A stretch of DNA of 64,000 nucleotides from Aquariibacter albus (lineage in GTDB: Bacteria; Pseudomonadota; Gammaproteobacteria; Burkholderiales; Burkholderiaceae_C), in the NCBI RefSeq assembly GCF_014145335.1, contig NZ_JACIVI010000001.1, positions 248,001 through 312,000 on the forward strand. The letters are read 5' to 3'. The number at the start of each line of letters is the position of its first letter. Positions within the stretch are counted from its first letter, which is position 1. A model generated the notes under the pieces. It saw only the letters and a list, made by a program, of their open reading frames with translations. It had not been told where the DNA came from and searched no databases. The translations under genes and the position numbers were made by a program. This document shows positions 34,424-48,700 of the stretch, in pieces.

Positions 34424-36511
34424 TCAGGCGGCCGGAGCGTGCTCCGGGCCGTGCGGGGCCCCACCCTGCGCGTCATCCCACCATCGCAGCAGCTGTTCGA
34501 CCGAGGCTTCGATCGACAGCGCCGAGTTGTCGAGTTGGCGCGCATCCTCGGCCGCTTTCAGCGGGGCGCTGCTGCGGGAACGGTCCCGCGCGTCGCGCGC
34601 CTCAAGGTCAGCCAGAAGGGCCGGTAGTGTAGCCGAGACACCTGCGGCGGCGAGCTGGCGGTGGCGGCGCTCGGCGCGCTGCGCGGCGCTTGCGGTCAGG
34701 AAGACCTTGAGCTGCGCGTCCGGGAAGATGACGGTGCCCATGTCACGGCCGTCCGTCACCAGGCCCGGGGCACGGCGGCAGCGGCGCTGCCAGTCGAGCA
34801 GGGCGGCGCGCAGCGCCGGCAGCGCGGCGATCTGCGAGGCCATCTGGCCGATGGCCTCCTCGCGCAGCCGATCCGTCACGTCCTCGCCCGGTGTGCCGAG
34901 CCAGGCCCGGCCGCCCTCGAAGCGCAGCGGCAGCGCGGCGGCGAGTGCCGCCAGGGCCGGCTCGTCGTCCGGGGCGATGCCGGCGCGCTGCGCGGCGAGC
35001 GCGCAGGCGCGGTAGAGCGCGCCCGAGTCCAGGTGGTGGTAGCCCAGCCGCTGCGCGACGCGCGAGGCCAGCGTGCCCTTGCCCGAGGCCGTCGGGCCGT
35101 CGATGGTGATCACCGGCACCGCGCCGGCCTGTGGCGTGACGAGGGCGAGGAAGTCGGCGAAGTAGTCCGGGTAGGTCTTGGCCACGCAGCCCGGATCCAG
35201 CACGCGCACCGCCACGGCCGGCTGGCCGGCGGCGCCGGGTGCCAGCGGGTTGAAGGCCGCCAGCGAGGCGCACATGGCCATGCGGTGGTCGTCGTAGGTG
35301 TGGAGGGCCGCGCGCTGCCAGGCGCCGGCCGGCGGCGTGACTTCCAGGAAGTCCGGCCCCTCGATCACGGTCGCGCCGAACTTCGTCAGCTCGGCCCGCA
35401 TGGCGGCCAGGCGGTCGGTTTCCTTGACGCGCCAGCTGGCGATGTTCGACAGCCGCGTCGTGCCCTGGGCATAGAGCGCCATCACGGCCAGGGTCATGGC
35501 CGCATCGGGGATGGCATTGCAGTCCAGATCCACGGCCTTCAGCGGCCAGGCGCCGCGCTTCACGAGCAGGGCATTGGCTTCCATCGTCACGTCGGCGCCC
35601 ATGGCGCGGGCGGCGTCGACGAAGCGGATGTCGCCCTGGATGGAGTCGGCCCCCACACCCTCGATGCGCAGCGGCGCGTCGACCGCGGCGATCGCCGCCG
35701 CGCCGATGAAGTAGGACGCCGAGGAGGCATCGCCCTCCACATGCACCGCACCGGGCGAGCGGTAGCGGCTGCCGGCCGGGAGGGTGAAGCGCTGCCAGCC
35801 CTCGCGTTCGACCGCGATGCCGAAGCGCGCCAGCAGCTTGAGCGTGATCTCCACATAGGGCTTGGAGATCAGCTCGCCCTGCACCTCCACCTGCAGCGCC
35901 CGGTCCTCGGCGACCAGGGGCAGGGCCAGCAGCAGGGCGGTGAGGAACTGGCTGGAGACGTCGCCTCGCACGCGGATCGACGCGTCCAGCGCCAGCGCGC
36001 CGGGGCCGCTCAGGGCCAGGGGCGGATAGCCTTCGGTGCCGGTGCAGGCCACCTGGCAGCCCAGCGGGCGCAGGGCCTCGACCAGGTCGCCGATCGGCCG
36101 CTCGTGCATGCGCGGGATGCCGCGCAGGCGGAAGCCGGCGCCCGTCGTGCCCTGACGGGCGGCCAGCAGGGCCAGGGCCGCGGCCAGCGGGCGCATGGCC
36201 GTGCCGGCATTGCCGAGGAAGAGGTCGGCCTCCTTCACCGCCAGCCGGCCACCCAGGCCGGTGACGGCCAGCGGGCCGCCCGGCGTGGCGCTGGGCGTGA
36301 CGGTGCAGCCCAAGGTGCGCAGCGCGTCCAGCATGACGGCGGTGTCGTCCGAGGCCAGCAGGTCGTGCACGAGCGTCGTGCCCTCGGCCAGGCCGGCCAG
36401 CAGCAGCACGCGGTTGGAGATGCTCTTGGAGCCCGGCAGGCGCACCGTGCCGCCGAGGGCGACGAGGGGCGGCAGGTCGAGGAAGGGCGGGCGGTCGGCG
36501 GAGGCGGACAT
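34424..36511 (-). CDS. aroA-cmk: Fused EPSP synthase / cytidylate kinase
   Basis: The 695-residue protein joins two enzymes. Residues 1 to about 460 are 5-enolpyruvylshikimate-3-phosphate synthase ([50 protein letters not shown]), which makes the chorismate precursor. From about residue 468 follows cytidylate kinase with P-loop [12 protein letters not shown] and [15 protein letters not shown], which phosphorylates CMP and dCMP. No stop or frameshift lies at the join. The fusion matches the adjacent gene order aroA-cmk seen elsewhere. It supplies the substrate route for pheA and tyrA next to it, 61 bases after tyrA. Confidence 0.96.
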   Translation of the reverse strand: MSASADRPPFLDLPPLVALGGTVRLPGSKSISNRVLLLAGLAEGTTLVHDLLASDDTAVMLDALRTLGCTVTPSATPGGPLAVTGLGGRLAVKEADLFLGNAGTAMRPLAAALALLAARQGTTGAGFRLRGIPRMHERPIGDLVEALRPLGCQVACTGTEGYPPLALSGPGALALDASIRVRGDVSSQFLTALLLALPLVAEDRALQVEVQGELISKPYVEITLKLLARFGIAVEREGWQRFTLPAGSRYRSPGAVHVEGDASSASYFIGAAAIAAVDAPLRIEGVGADSIQGDIRFVDAARAMGADVTMEANALLVKRGAWPLKAVDLDCNAIPDAAMTLAVMALYAQGTTRLSNIASWRVKETDRLAAMRAELTKFGATVIEGPDFLEVTPPAGAWQRAALHTYDDHRMAMCASLAAFNPLAPGAAGQPAVAVRVLDPGCVAKTYPDYFADFLALVTPQAGAVPVITIDGPTASGKGTLASRVAQRLGYHHLDSGALYRACALAAQRAGIAPDDEPALAALAAALPLRFEGGRAWLGTPGEDVTDRLREEAIGQMASQIAALPALRAALLDWQRRCRRAPGLVTDGRDMGTVIFPDAQLKVFLTASAAQRAERRHRQLAAAGVSATLPALLADLEARDARDRSRSSAPLKAAEDARQLDNSALSIEASVEQLLRWWDDAQGGAPHGPEHAPAA

Positions 36512-36572
36512 CGGCGGGCAGTTCACGGGGCGCGCAGCCGGGCCGGCCGCGTGCGGGATCGGGGGAAGGACT

Positions 36573-37469
36573 TCAGTCGCCCGCTGCGGCGGGCGGGCAG
36601 GCGGCCGGGCCACCCATCGTCCAGGCGCTGCGGCCGGCTGCGGGCGTGCGGATCAGCGCCTCCAGCGCGGCGGCGTCGCCGGCCTGCAGGGCCTGGCGGT
36701 GGCGGGCGAGTTCGGCCTCGAAGAAGTCGAGCTGGCGCAGCACCTCGTCGCGGTTGGCGGCCAGGATGTCGCGCCAGACGGCCGGGTCGCTGGCGGCGAT
36801 GCGCGTGAAGTCGCGGAAGCCCGGCCCGGCCAGGGCCAGGTGGGCGGCCCCATCGGGCTGGGCGGCCACGGCCTGGAAGGCGGCGAAGGCGATCAGGTGC
36901 GGCAGGTGGCTGACGGCCGCGAAATGCGCGTCATGCGCTTCCGGGCTGAGCTGGCACACGCGGCTGCCGAGCGCGCGCCACAGCGCGGCGGCGGCCTCCA
37001 CCCGGGCGGGCGGGTTCTCCGGCAGCGGGGTGAGGATGAGCGTGCGTTCGCGGTAGAGCCCGGCTTCGGCATGGTCCAGGCCGGCCTTCTCCTTGCCGGC
37101 GATCGGATGGGCCGGCACGAAGTGGGCCAGCCTCGGACCCAGGCTGCGCCGCGCCGCGGCGACCACATCGCGCTTGGTCGAGCCCACGTCCATCAGCAGG
37201 GCGCCGTCCTCGATCGCAGGCGCCAGGGCGGCCAGGCTGGACGCGGTGGCGGCCACCGGCACGGCCAGCAGCAGCAGGTCGCTGCCGGCGGCGGCCTCGG
37301 CCGGGCTGGCCGCGCCGGCGTCGATCACGCCGCGCGCCAGCGCCTTCTGCACGGTGGCCGGCGAGGCGCTGTGGCCGACGATGCGCCGCACCAGGCCGGC
37401 CTCGCGCAGCGCCAGCGCGAAGGAGGCGCCCATCAGGCCGCAACCGATCAGGCCGAGCTGCTGGAACAT
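36573..37469 (-). CDS. tyrA: Prephenate dehydrogenase
   Basis: The 298-residue protein starts with a Rossmann NAD(P)-binding motif ([21 protein letters not shown]) and has the family motifs [11 protein letters not shown] and [12 protein letters not shown], the latter holding the catalytic histidine region. It oxidatively decarboxylates prephenate to 4-hydroxyphenylpyruvate for tyrosine. There is no chorismate mutase fusion; that activity is on PheA next door (66-base gap). It could also use arogenate. Confidence 0.95.
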   Translation of the reverse strand: MFQQLGLIGCGLMGASFALALREAGLVRRIVGHSASPATVQKALARGVIDAGAASPAEAAAGSDLLLLAVPVAATASSLAALAPAIEDGALLMDVGSTKRDVVAAARRSLGPRLAHFVPAHPIAGKEKAGLDHAEAGLYRERTLILTPLPENPPARVEAAAALWRALGSRVCQLSPEAHDAHFAAVSHLPHLIAFAAFQAVAAQPDGAAHLALAGPGFRDFTRIAASDPAVWRDILAANRDEVLRQLDFFEAELARHRQALQAGDAAALEALIRTPAAGRSAWTMGGPAACPPAAAGD

Positions 37470-37535
37470 GGGGCAGGGAAGCGAAGGGGGAGGGCCGCAG
37501 CGGGCCGGGCACCGGCCAGCGACGCGCCGGCCGGT

Positions 37536-38645
37536 TCAGTGCACGTCGAGCGGATAGGTGCCGAGCAGCTTGTAGTAGTCGCAGACGCCGCGCAGGTCGC
37601 GCAGGGCCTGGGCCACTTCGGGCTGGTCGGGGTGACCCTGGAGGTCGATGTAGAAGTAGTAGGCCCACTGGTCGGCCGTGCGTGCCGGGCGCGACTCGAA
37701 GCGCGACATGGACACGCCATGCTGCTTCAGCGGCACCAGCATGTCGTGCACGGCACCGGGCCGGTTCGTCACCGAGACGACCAGGCTGGTGCAGTCGTGG
37801 CCCGAGGCCCGCGGCGCCGGGTGGCGGTCCGGGTGGGTGACGATGACGAAGCGGGTGCGGTTGTTCGGATCGTCCTGGATGGCCGGCGCGGTGATGTGCA
37901 GGCCCCACTCGCTGGCCGCGCGCTCGCTGGCGATGGCGGCCAGACGCGGATCGGCCGCGGCCAGGCGGGCCCCCTCGGCATTGCTGGCCACCGGCCGGCG
38001 CTCCACGCCCGGCAGGTGGTTGGACAGCCAGCCATGGCACTGCGCCAGGGCCTGCGGATGGGCGCAGACCGCCTCGATGGCCTGCAGGCTGTTCTCGCGC
38101 CGCAGCAGGTTGTGGCGGACGAAGAGGCTGGTCTCGCCGATGATGAAGAGCGGCGTGGTCAGGAAGAGGTCGAGCGAACGGGCGACCACGCCTTCGGTGG
38201 AGTTCTCGACCGGCACCACGCCGAAGTCGGCGGCGCCGGCCGTCGTGCTGCGGAAGACCTCGTCGATGCTGGTGCAGTCGACCCGCGCGATCGAGCTGCC
38301 GAAGTAGCCCAGCGCCGCCTGCTCGCTGAAGGTGCCGGCCGGGCCGAGGTAGGCCACGCGGGTGGGCGTCTCCAGCGCACGGCAGGCGCTCATGATCTCG
38401 CGCCAGATCGGCGCGACGCTGTCGTTCTTCAGCGGTCCGGGGTTGCAGGCTTTCAGGCCGTCGATGACCTGGGCTTCGCGCTCGGGGCGGAAGACGACCG
38501 AGCCTTCGCGCTTCTTCAGCTCGCCGACCTCGCCGGCCAGCGTCGCGCGGCGGTTCAGCAGGGCCAGCAGCTCGCGGTCGACCGCATCGATCTGGTCGCG
38601 CAGGGCCAGCAGGGCCGGGTTGGCCGGCGTCGGGGTGTCAGCCAT
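37536..38645 (-). CDS. pheA: Chorismate mutase / prephenate dehydratase (P-protein)
   Basis: The 369-residue protein has three parts. These are an AroQ chorismate mutase (residues about 10-95, [20 protein letters not shown]), a prephenate dehydratase (from [14 protein letters not shown], with the catalytic TRF in NNRTRFVIV), and a C-terminal ACT domain with the ESRP phenylalanine-binding motif ([15 protein letters not shown]). It makes phenylpyruvate and is expected to be feedback-inhibited by phenylalanine. It overlaps serC by 8 bases. Confidence 0.97.
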   Translation of the reverse strand: MADTPTPANPALLALRDQIDAVDRELLALLNRRATLAGEVGELKKREGSVVFRPEREAQVIDGLKACNPGPLKNDSVAPIWREIMSACRALETPTRVAYLGPAGTFSEQAALGYFGSSIARVDCTSIDEVFRSTTAGAADFGVVPVENSTEGVVARSLDLFLTTPLFIIGETSLFVRHNLLRRENSLQAIEAVCAHPQALAQCHGWLSNHLPGVERRPVASNAEGARLAAADPRLAAIASERAASEWGLHITAPAIQDDPNNRTRFVIVTHPDRHPAPRASGHDCTSLVVSVTNRPGAVHDMLVPLKQHGVSMSRFESRPARTADQWAYYFYIDLQGHPDQPEVAQALRDLRGVCDYYKLLGTYPLDVH

Positions 38646-39792
38646 GGCGGCGCTGGAAATCCTGCATGAAGGCGACCAGGGCCTCGACCCCGGCTTCCGG
38701 CATGGCGTTGTAGATGGAGGCGCGCAGGCCGCCGACCACCTTGTGGCCGCGCAGTGCGCTCAGACCGGCGGCTTCGGCCTCGGCCACGAAGCGATCGGTC
38801 AGGGCCGTGCTGGGCAGGAAGAAGGGCACATTCATGCGCGAGCGGTCGGCCACCGCGACCGGGTTGCGGTAGAAGCCGCCCGAGCCGTCGATGGCTGCGT
38901 ACAGCCGGCCCGACTTGGCGAGGTTGCGCCGCTCGATGGCAGCCACGCCGCCCTCGCCCTTCAGCCACTGCAGCATCAGGCCCAGCAGGTAGATCGGGTA
39001 GGTCGGCGGGGTGTTGAACATCGAGCGCTGCTCGGCCGTCACCCGGTAGTCGAACACGCTGGGGCAGATCGGCAGGGCCTGGCCGATGAGGTCATCGCGG
39101 ACGATGACGACGGTGATGCCCGAGGGGCCGAGGTTCTTCTGCGCACCGGCGAAGACCAGGGCGGCCCGGGTCCAGTCGATCGGCCGCGAGGCGATGTTCG
39201 ACGAGGCATCGATCACCAGCGGGGCTTCGCTGCCGAGCGCGCGCAGGTCCGGCAGCTCGTGCAGCTCGACGCCATGCACGGTCTCGTTGCTGCACACGTG
39301 CACATAGCTCGCGTCCGGCCGCAGCGTCCAGCCGGCGGCGGGCGGCATGTGGGTGTGGCCGCTGTCCAGGGTGCTGGCGGCCAGGGCCACGTCGCCGTAG
39401 CGCTGCGCCTCGGTCCAGCTCTTGCGGCTCCATTCGCCGGTGAGCACCACGTCGATCTTGCGGGCCGGGCGCCGCGCCACCAGGTTCAGCGGCACGATCG
39501 CGTTCTGGCCGATCGCGCCACCCTGCATGAACAGCACCTTGAAATGGGCCGGGATGGCCAGCAGCTCCCGCAGGTCGGCCTCGGCTGCGGCCAGGATGCC
39601 TTCAAAGGCGGCGCTGCGGTGGCTCATCTCCAGCACGCTCACGCCGCTGCCCCGGTAGTCCAGCATCTCGGCGGCGGCCTGCTCCAGCACGACCTGGGGC
39701 ATGGTCGAGGGGCCGGGCGAGAAGTTGAAGATGCGCCGCGGGGCAAGTGCGTTGGCGGCCAAGGCAGCCTGCGAGGTGAGGGGAGCGTTCAT
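38638..39792 (-). CDS. serC: Phosphoserine aminotransferase
   Basis: The 384-residue protein is a class V aminotransferase with the family opening [30 protein letters not shown], and the pyridoxal-phosphate lysine in [17 protein letters not shown]. It makes 3-phosphoserine for serine, and also acts in pyridoxal-phosphate synthesis. It starts a run of amino-acid genes, is coupled to pheA by an 8-base overlap and is 67 bases after the DUF2059 gene. Confidence 0.97.
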   Translation of the reverse strand: MNAPLTSQAALAANALAPRRIFNFSPGPSTMPQVVLEQAAAEMLDYRGSGVSVLEMSHRSAAFEGILAAAEADLRELLAIPAHFKVLFMQGGAIGQNAIVPLNLVARRPARKIDVVLTGEWSRKSWTEAQRYGDVALAASTLDSGHTHMPPAAGWTLRPDASYVHVCSNETVHGVELHELPDLRALGSEAPLVIDASSNIASRPIDWTRAALVFAGAQKNLGPSGITVVIVRDDLIGQALPICPSVFDYRVTAEQRSMFNTPPTYPIYLLGLMLQWLKGEGGVAAIERRNLAKSGRLYAAIDGSGGFYRNPVAVADRSRMNVPFFLPSTALTDRFVAEAEAAGLSALRGHKVVGGLRASIYNAMPEAGVEALVAFMQDFQRRHG

Positions 39793-39859
39793 CGCGAAGG
39801 GATGGGTCGACTCGGTCGGAGGGGCGCCACCGGCCCGGCGGCAGGGGCCCGTCGGGGGC

Positions 39860-40422
39860 TCAGGGCTTGGGTGCGCTGGCCGGCGGGCTGAGGTTCAGCC
39901 CCAGCGCGGCACTCATCTGCTGGTCGAGCAGCTTGATGCGCTCCTGCAGCTCGCCGCGCATGTCGCTCAGCAGCCGCTCGGCAAGCACCTTGTTGATGTC
40001 CGGCAGCACGGTCTGCATCTTCTTGGCGACCGGCGATTCGTAGAAGACCACGATCTGGCGGATCTCCTCGTCGCTGAACTTCTGCTCGATCTGCGGCAGC
40101 AGCAGCTGCTGCGCGAGGTCGGCGGCGCGGCGGCGGGCCACCGGCAGCGTGTCGTCCATGTACTTGCGCGCCGCATCCTGGATCTGCCGGGCCGCGGCCT
40201 CGCGCTTGTCGGCCGGCACGCGCGCGCGCAGCACCGTCTCCGCCGAGCTGAGCAGCTGCCGCACCGGGTTCTCGACCAAGCCCCGCGCCACCGCGTCCAG
40301 CGTGCTCTGCTGGATGGCCAGCAGCTTCTGCGCGTTCTCACGGCTGGCCGACAGGGCCGGCTGGGCGAGCAGCATCAGGCCCAGGCTCAGGGCAAGCGGG
40401 CGCAGCGAGAGGGCAGGGCGGT

Positions 40423-40426
<4 letters not shown>
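39860..40426 (-). CDS. DUF2059 exported protein
   Basis: The 188-residue protein has a signal peptide ([17 protein letters not shown]) and a helical DUF2059-type domain with [32 protein letters not shown]. The function of the family is not known; it is periplasmic. Its start overlaps the gyrA stop by four bases, so the two are co-translated, an arrangement seen in related genomes. Confidence 0.85.
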
Positions 40427-43074
<2,648 letters not shown>

Positions 43075-43276
43075 GCAGCAAAGGGCAAGACTCGAAGGGG
43101 CGGCCGCCGGGGCCGGAGGGTGGGCGCGGTCGCCGCGCAAGCCACCGGGCCGCCGACTTCCGGACGCACCGGAGGCAGGCCGCCAACCCGGCCCTGGACC
43201 AGCGAGTGTAAGGTGCGTCGCTTGTCGCCCGAGGGCAACATGCGAGCCTGGGCAGGTGCTGTCATGAAGCCCTCAC

Positions 43277-43304
43277 TTGCCGGGCAAAAGGCCTATGGCA
43301 GAAT
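43277..43304 (+). promoter_or_regulatory. Putative sigma-70 promoter of ompA
   Basis: TTGCCG (43277-43282) and CAGAAT (43299-43304) are 16 bases apart, about 100 bases before the ompA start, which has AAGGAG at 43393-43398. The rest of the 328-base gyrA-ompA gap holds no gene; the gyrA promoter should lie in its GC-rich left part but is not clear to me. Confidence 0.45.
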
Positions 43305-43402
43305 CTTTCCGGCAGGCGAAATGCCTTGCAGCTCGGCTTCATTCCGGCTTGCACAACCCTCTGACGTTCGTGGCGGCGCCTGCGAACAGCCCAAGGAGCA
43401 TC

Positions 43403-44077
43403 ATGAACAAACTGAACAAGATCGCAATGGTGGTGGTTTCGGCGGCCCTCGGCGCCTGCGCCACCGGCACCCCGGCCCCCGGCACGATCGACAACTGGCG
43501 TGCGGCCGACGGCACCGTCTGGAAGAACGGTTCCAACGAACACTGCTGGCGTGATGCCTTCTGGACCCCGGCCACCGGCGTCCAGGGTTGCGATGGCGTG
43601 CCGGCCCCGGCGCCTGCGCCCGCTCCGGCTCCGGCCCCCGCGCCGAAGCCTGCGCCCGCCCCGGCCCCGGCGCCCGCTCCGGCCCCCGCCGTCGTGCCGG
43701 CCCCGGCGCCCGCCCCGGTCAGCGAGAAGGTCACCTATGCGGCCGATGCCTTCTTCGACTTCGACAAGGCTGTGCTGAAGCCCGAAGGCAAGGCCAAGCT
43801 GGACGATCTGGTCGCCAAGACCCAGGGCCTGAACCTGGAAGTCATCATCGCCGTCGGCCACACCGACTCGGTCGGTGCGGACGCCTACAACCAGAAGCTG
43901 TCGCTGCGTCGCTCCGACGCCGTGAAGGCCTATCTGGTCGACAAGGGCATCGAGAAGAACCGTATCTACACCGAAGGCAAGGGCGAGACCTCGCCGGTCG
44001 CCGACAACAAGACCAAGGCCGGCCGCGCGCAGAACCGCCGCGTCGAGATCGAGGTCGTCGGCACCCGCAACAAGTGA
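43403..44077 (+). CDS. ompA: OmpA-family outer-membrane protein
   Basis: The 224-residue protein has an N-terminal signal with LGAC (residues 16-19), suggesting a lipoprotein. A short tryptophan-rich domain (IDNWRAADGTVWKNGSNEHC) and a Pro-Ala repeat follow (residues 67-105), then a C-terminal OmpA-like domain (FFDFDKAVLKPEGKAKLDDL, VGHTDSVGADAYNQKLSLRR, RAQNRRVEIEV) that binds peptidoglycan. It lacks a beta-barrel, so it tethers the outer membrane to the wall. Codon use suggests high expression. A strong terminator follows. Confidence 0.93.
   Translation: MNKLNKIAMVVVSAALGACATGTPAPGTIDNWRAADGTVWKNGSNEHCWRDAFWTPATGVQGCDGVPAPAPAPAPAPAPAPKPAPAPAPAPAPAPAVVPAPAPAPVSEKVTYAADAFFDFDKAVLKPEGKAKLDDLVAKTQGLNLEVIIAVGHTDSVGADAYNQKLSLRRSDAVKAYLVDKGIEKNRIYTEGKGETSPVADNKTKAGRAQNRRVEIEVVGTRNK
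43601..43717 (+). repeat. Pro-Ala repeat in ompA
   Basis: About 20 near-perfect PA dipeptide units (residues 67-105, interrupted by one Lys and VV) are encoded by GC-rich degenerate six-base units. The stretch is a rigid periplasmic spacer between the two domains. Its repeated DNA makes unit-number variation likely. Confidence 0.8.
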
Positions 44078-44107
44078 GTTCCGGGGCGCAAGCCCCGCTC
44101 ACCGCGA

Positions 44108-44131
44108 AACCCCGCTCCGGCGGGGTTTTTT
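44108..44131 (+). terminator. Intrinsic terminator of ompA
   Basis: AACCCCG (44108-44114) pairs with CGGGGTT (44121-44127) around a six-base loop and is followed by T residues to 44131. It lies 30 bases after the ompA stop. Confidence 0.9.
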
Positions 44132-44206
44132 CTTGGTCCCGGCGAAGAGGGCGGGTAATGCGGCGTGTCGGCCGGCCTGCCGATCCCAGCCGCTAGCATG
44201 CTGCCC

Positions 44207-44908
44207 ATGAGCAATGTCGACCCCCAGGAGCTGGCGAAATTCAGCGAGCTCGCCCACCGCTGGTGGGACCCCGAGAGCGAGTTCCGCCCGCTGCATCAGA
44301 TCAACCCGCTGCGCCTCGAATGGATCGATGCGAGGGTCGGCGGTGTTGCGGGCAAGCGCACCGTCGACGTCGGCTGCGGAGGCGGCATCTTGGCCGAGTC
44401 CATGGCCCGCCGCGGGGCCCAGGTGCTCGGCATCGATCTGGCGGGCAAGCCGCTGAAGGTGGCGCAGCTGCATGCGATGGAAGCCGGGGTGCAGGGTCTG
44501 GCCTACCGCGAGGTGGCCGCAGAGGCCCTGGCGGCCGAGCAGCCCGGCAGCTTCGACCTCGTCACCTGCATGGAGATGCTGGAGCACGTGCCCGATCCGG
44601 CGTCCACGGTGCGTGCCTGCGCCCAGCTGGTCAAGCCGGGGGGCTGGGTGATCGCGTCGACGATCAACCGCAACGCCAAGGCCTTCCTGTTCGCGATCGT
44701 CGGTGCCGAGTACGTGCTGCGCATGCTGCCGCGCGGCACCCACGAGTACGCGAAGTTCATCCGCCCGAGCGAGCTCGCCCGCCATGCGCGCGAGGCCGGG
44801 CTCGATGCGGTCGCCGGCTGTGGTCTCGAATACAACCCGCTGACCCGCCGCTACTGGCTCAGCGAGGACCAGAGCGTGAACTACATGCTCGCCTTCCGCC
44901 GACCCTGA
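44207..44908 (+). CDS. ubiG: 3-demethylubiquinol 3-O-methyltransferase UbiG
   Basis: The 233-residue protein is a class I methyltransferase with motif [21 protein letters not shown] and the UbiG-specific segments [20 protein letters not shown] and [19 protein letters not shown]. It performs both O-methylations in ubiquinone synthesis. The ATG at 44207 gives [12 protein letters not shown], typical of the family. It is 22 bases before gph, the usual neighbour in this order. Confidence 0.97.
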   Translation: MSNVDPQELAKFSELAHRWWDPESEFRPLHQINPLRLEWIDARVGGVAGKRTVDVGCGGGILAESMARRGAQVLGIDLAGKPLKVAQLHAMEAGVQGLAYREVAAEALAAEQPGSFDLVTCMEMLEHVPDPASTVRACAQLVKPGGWVIASTINRNAKAFLFAIVGAEYVLRMLPRGTHEYAKFIRPSELARHAREAGLDAVAGCGLEYNPLTRRYWLSEDQSVNYMLAFRRP

Positions 44909-44930
44909 GCGCTGCCGCCGTCCTGCACCG

Positions 44931-45626
44931 ATGAGTTCCTCTGCCCCTGCCCGGCGGCCGGTCTTCCCCGCGCGCGCCGTGCTCTTCGACCTGGACGGCA
45001 CGCTGGCCGACACCGCCCCCGACTTGGGCGGCGCCCTCAACCGCCTGCGGGCCCGTGCCGGCCTGCCCCCCCTGCCGATCGCCGAGCTGGCCCGGGTGGC
45101 CTCGTCGGGCGCGCGCGGCATGATCGGTTACGGCCTCGACCGCCATCCCGGCGACGCCGACTACGAGACCCTGCGCCTGGCCTTTCTCGACGAATATGCC
45201 GGCGCGCTGACCCGCGACTCGCGCCTCTTCGACGGCGTGGCCGAGCTGCTGCAGGCCCTGGCGGCTCGCGGTCTGCGCTGGGGCATCGTCACCAACAAGG
45301 CCATGGTCTATGCCGAGCCGGTGGTCCAGGGCCTGGGCCTGGGGGGTTGCGCCGTGCTCGTGGCCGGCGACAGCACGCCGCATCCCAAGCCCCATCCTGC
45401 GCCGCTGCTGGCCGCCAGCGCGGCCCTGGGCCTGGCGCCGGCCGACTGTGTCTACGTCGGCGACGACGAGCGCGACATCCAGGCCGCCCATGCCGCCGGC
45501 ATGCCCGGGGTCGCTGCCGCCTACGGCTACCTCGGCCTGGGCACGCCCCTGGCCGCGTGGGGGGCCGAAGCGGCCATCGACCGGCCCCTCGAGCTGCTCG
45601 ACCTGCTCGCTGCCGAGCCGTCCTGA
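44931..45626 (+). CDS. gph: Phosphoglycolate phosphatase
   Basis: The 231-residue HAD hydrolase has motif I LFDLDGTLADTAPDL with both catalytic aspartates, motif II IVTNKAM, the lysine region GDSTPHPKPHPAPLL and motif III VYVGDDERDIQAAHAAGMPG. It removes phosphate from 2-phosphoglycolate; a UMP/N-acetylmuramate-phosphate variant is possible. It follows ubiG. Confidence 0.9.
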   Translation: MSSSAPARRPVFPARAVLFDLDGTLADTAPDLGGALNRLRARAGLPPLPIAELARVASSGARGMIGYGLDRHPGDADYETLRLAFLDEYAGALTRDSRLFDGVAELLQALAARGLRWGIVTNKAMVYAEPVVQGLGLGGCAVLVAGDSTPHPKPHPAPLLAASAALGLAPADCVYVGDDERDIQAAHAAGMPGVAAAYGYLGLGTPLAAWGAEAAIDRPLELLDLLAAEPS

Positions 45627-45715
45627 GCACCGTCCCGGGGCCGATCCCGGTTTGACCCTGGCCCGACCGCTGGCGACACTGCGCCGCCGCATCCCCCGCC
45701 TCACCGCCTGCCGCC

Positions 45716-48700
45716 ATGCTCCGCCTGCCGCATGACTTGCCCGCTCGCCTCCGGGCCCGATTGCAGCGGCATCGCCGCCTGCTGCTCGCGCTGGCGATCG
45801 CCGCCCTGGCCTGGACGCTGGTCGCCAGCCTGATCCTGCCGCGCGTGCTGCGCCCGCAGCTGCTCGACGCGGCCAGCCAGGCCCTGGGCGCGCCGGTGCG
45901 GCTGCAGGCCCTGCGCATCACGCCCTGGGCCCTGGCCGTGCGGCTGGAGGGCCTGGAAGTCGGGCCCGAGGGCCAGCCCTGGCTCGCCGTCGAGGCGCTC
46001 GAGCTGAACCTGTCCAGCGAGTCGATCTGGCGGCTGGCGCCCGTGCTCGACCGCCTGCAGGTCCAGGGCCCGCGCATCGACCTGGCGCGCGAGGCCGACG
46101 GCCGACTCAACATCGCGCCGCTGCTCGACAAGCTGGCCACCCCAGCCGATGCGCCGCCGCCCCCGGGCGAGCCGCTGCGCTACGCGCTCAACAACCTCAG
46201 CCTGATCGACGGCGACGTCCGCTTCCGCGACGCGATCAGCGGCGCCACCCACCGCATCGAGGCCCTGCGCATCGGTCTGCCCTTCCTTTCCAATCTGCCG
46301 AGCCAGGTCGCCATCGAGGTGCAGCCCGAGCTCTCGGCCCGCATCAACGGCAGCGATTTCGCGGCCCGCGCCCAGGCCCTGCCCTTCGGCGCCCGGCCCG
46401 AGGCCCGCCTGCACCTTGCCTGGCAGCAGGTCGACCTGGCCTGGTGGGCCGAGGCCCTGCTGCCGCTGGCCCGGCCCCTGCTGCCGCAGCCCCTGCCGGC
46501 CAGCGTGCAGGCCGGTCGGCTCGACCTCGCGCTGGACCTCGTCTTCCAGGCCCCGGCCGAGGCCGCCGCCACGCCGCGCGTGCAGGTGCTGGGCGAGCTG
46601 GCGGTCGACGGCCTGCAGATCGCCGCGCCCGGCCATGGCGGCCTGCTGCACTGGCAGCGCCTGCACCTGCGTGGCCTGGACCTGGAGCCCCTGGCTCAGC
46701 GCCTGAGCCTGGCCGAGCTGAGCCTGCAGGGTCCGGCCCTGGGCCTGGACCTGGCCAGGCTGCGCGATGCGCTCGCGCGGCCGCTTCCGGCCGCCCCGGG
46801 GATGGACGCAGCGGCGGCGCCAGCGGCCCCGGCCGCCCCCCGTGCTCCGTGGCAGTGGACGATCGACCGTCTTCGGCTTGACGACGGCCGGCTGCAGCTC
46901 GGTGGCGAGCTGCCGGCCCTGAAGCCGCCGCCGCCGCTGGCCCTGGGCGCCGCCGCGCCGGCTGGCACCGCGGCGGCATCTGCCGCGAGCGCACCCGCCG
47001 CTCCGCCCGCGGCCCTCGCGCAGGCCGAGGTCGAGACCCTGGAAACCGTCCAGGACCCGGAGGGGCCCTTGCGTCTGCAGGGCCTGGCCGTCGAACTGCT
47101 GGGCCTGCGCAGTGCGGCCGATGCCCCGCCGGCCCGCCTCAGCCTGCATGCCGTCGACAGCCGCGGCGCCCGCCTGCAGCTCGGCGGCACGCTGCAGCCC
47201 CTGGGCGGCGCCCTGCAGCTGGAGGCCGAACTGCAGGACCTCGGCCTTGCGCCCTGGCTGCAGGCCCTGGCCCCGCTGCTGCCGCAGCCGCTGCCGGTCC
47301 GGCTGTCCCAGGGCCGTCTGGGTCTGCAGGCCCGCATCGTCCAGGCCCCCGCCGAAGCCGGTCGGCCCGCCGTCCTGGCCGTGCAGGACGCAAAGCTGCG
47401 CCTGGCCCAGCTCGATGTCTCGCCCGCGGTCCCCACGGCCGAGCCGCCCGCACCGGCGCTGCGTCCGGGCCGTGCCGGCGCCCGCACGGCCCCGCCGGCC
47501 CGTGCCGCCGCGCCGCGCAGCGCCCTGTTGCGCCCCGTCACACCGGCCGAGGACCGCCTGCGCCTGCGCGAGCTGCGGCTCGAGGGCCTTCAGCTCGAGG
47601 GCCTGGGCGGCCCTGCCGCGCCCCGGCTCGACATCGCCCGGCTGGAACTCGACGGTCTGAACCTGGCCGCCACCCGCGCCCGCAGCGCCACGCTGCCCTG
47701 GCTGGCCGGATGGGTGCCGGAGCCGGCCGCGAAGCCCGCCACCGCCCGCCCCGCGCCCCAGGCGGCCGCGGCGCCGCCGCTGCGCTGGCAGCTGGCCGAG
47801 CTGCGCTGCACGGATTGCGCGCTGCGCTTCGACGATGCGGCCGTGCAGCCGACCGCCACCGTGGCGCTCGACCGACTGCAGCTCAAGCTCAGCGGCCTGG
47901 GGGCCGACCTGGGGCGCAGCCTGGGTTTCCAGCTCGACACCCGCGCCCAGGGCACCGGGCGCCTGCAGCTCGACGGCACCGTGCGGCCGCAGCCCCTGCA
48001 GCTGCGCAGCAAGGTCGACCTCTCGGCCCTGCAACTGGCCGTGCTGCAGCCCTACCTCGACCCTTACCTGAACCTCGTGCTGGCCCGGGCCGAGCTGGGC
48101 GCGCGTGGCGAGCTGCAGCTCGACGGCAGTGCCAAGCTGCCGGTCGAGCGCGCGGCCTGGAAGGGCCAGGCCTCGGTCGATCGCCTGCTCGCGCTGGACC
48201 GGCTCAACGACGCCGAGTTCGTCCGCCTCAAGCGCTTCAGCCTGAGCGGCAGCCAGTTCCGCTGGACGCCGCAGCGCCTGCAGGCCGACCTCGGCAGCAT
48301 CCTGCTCGACGACTTCTACGGCCGCGTGATCATCAATGCCAATGCACGCTTGAACCTGGCCGACATCGTCAAGCGCGAAGGCGAGCAGGGCGAACGTTCG
48401 ATCACCACGCCCGATGCCTCGGCCGGTGCGGCCGCCGCAGCGCCCGCAACGCCCCCAGCACCCGCCGCCTCGGCCCCTGCCGCGCCGGCCGGCCCGCCGC
48501 CCGAGCTGCGCTGGACGGCCATCGAGCTGCGCGGCGGCCGTGTCGACTTCACCGACAACTTCATCAAGCCCAACTACTCGGCCCAGCTGACCGAGCTGCA
48601 GGGCCAGGTCTCGGCCGTGGCCTGGGACGACCCGCGGCCCGCCACCGTCGCCCTGGCCGGCAAGGTCGACAGCGGCGCCCCCCTGTCCATCGACGGCACC

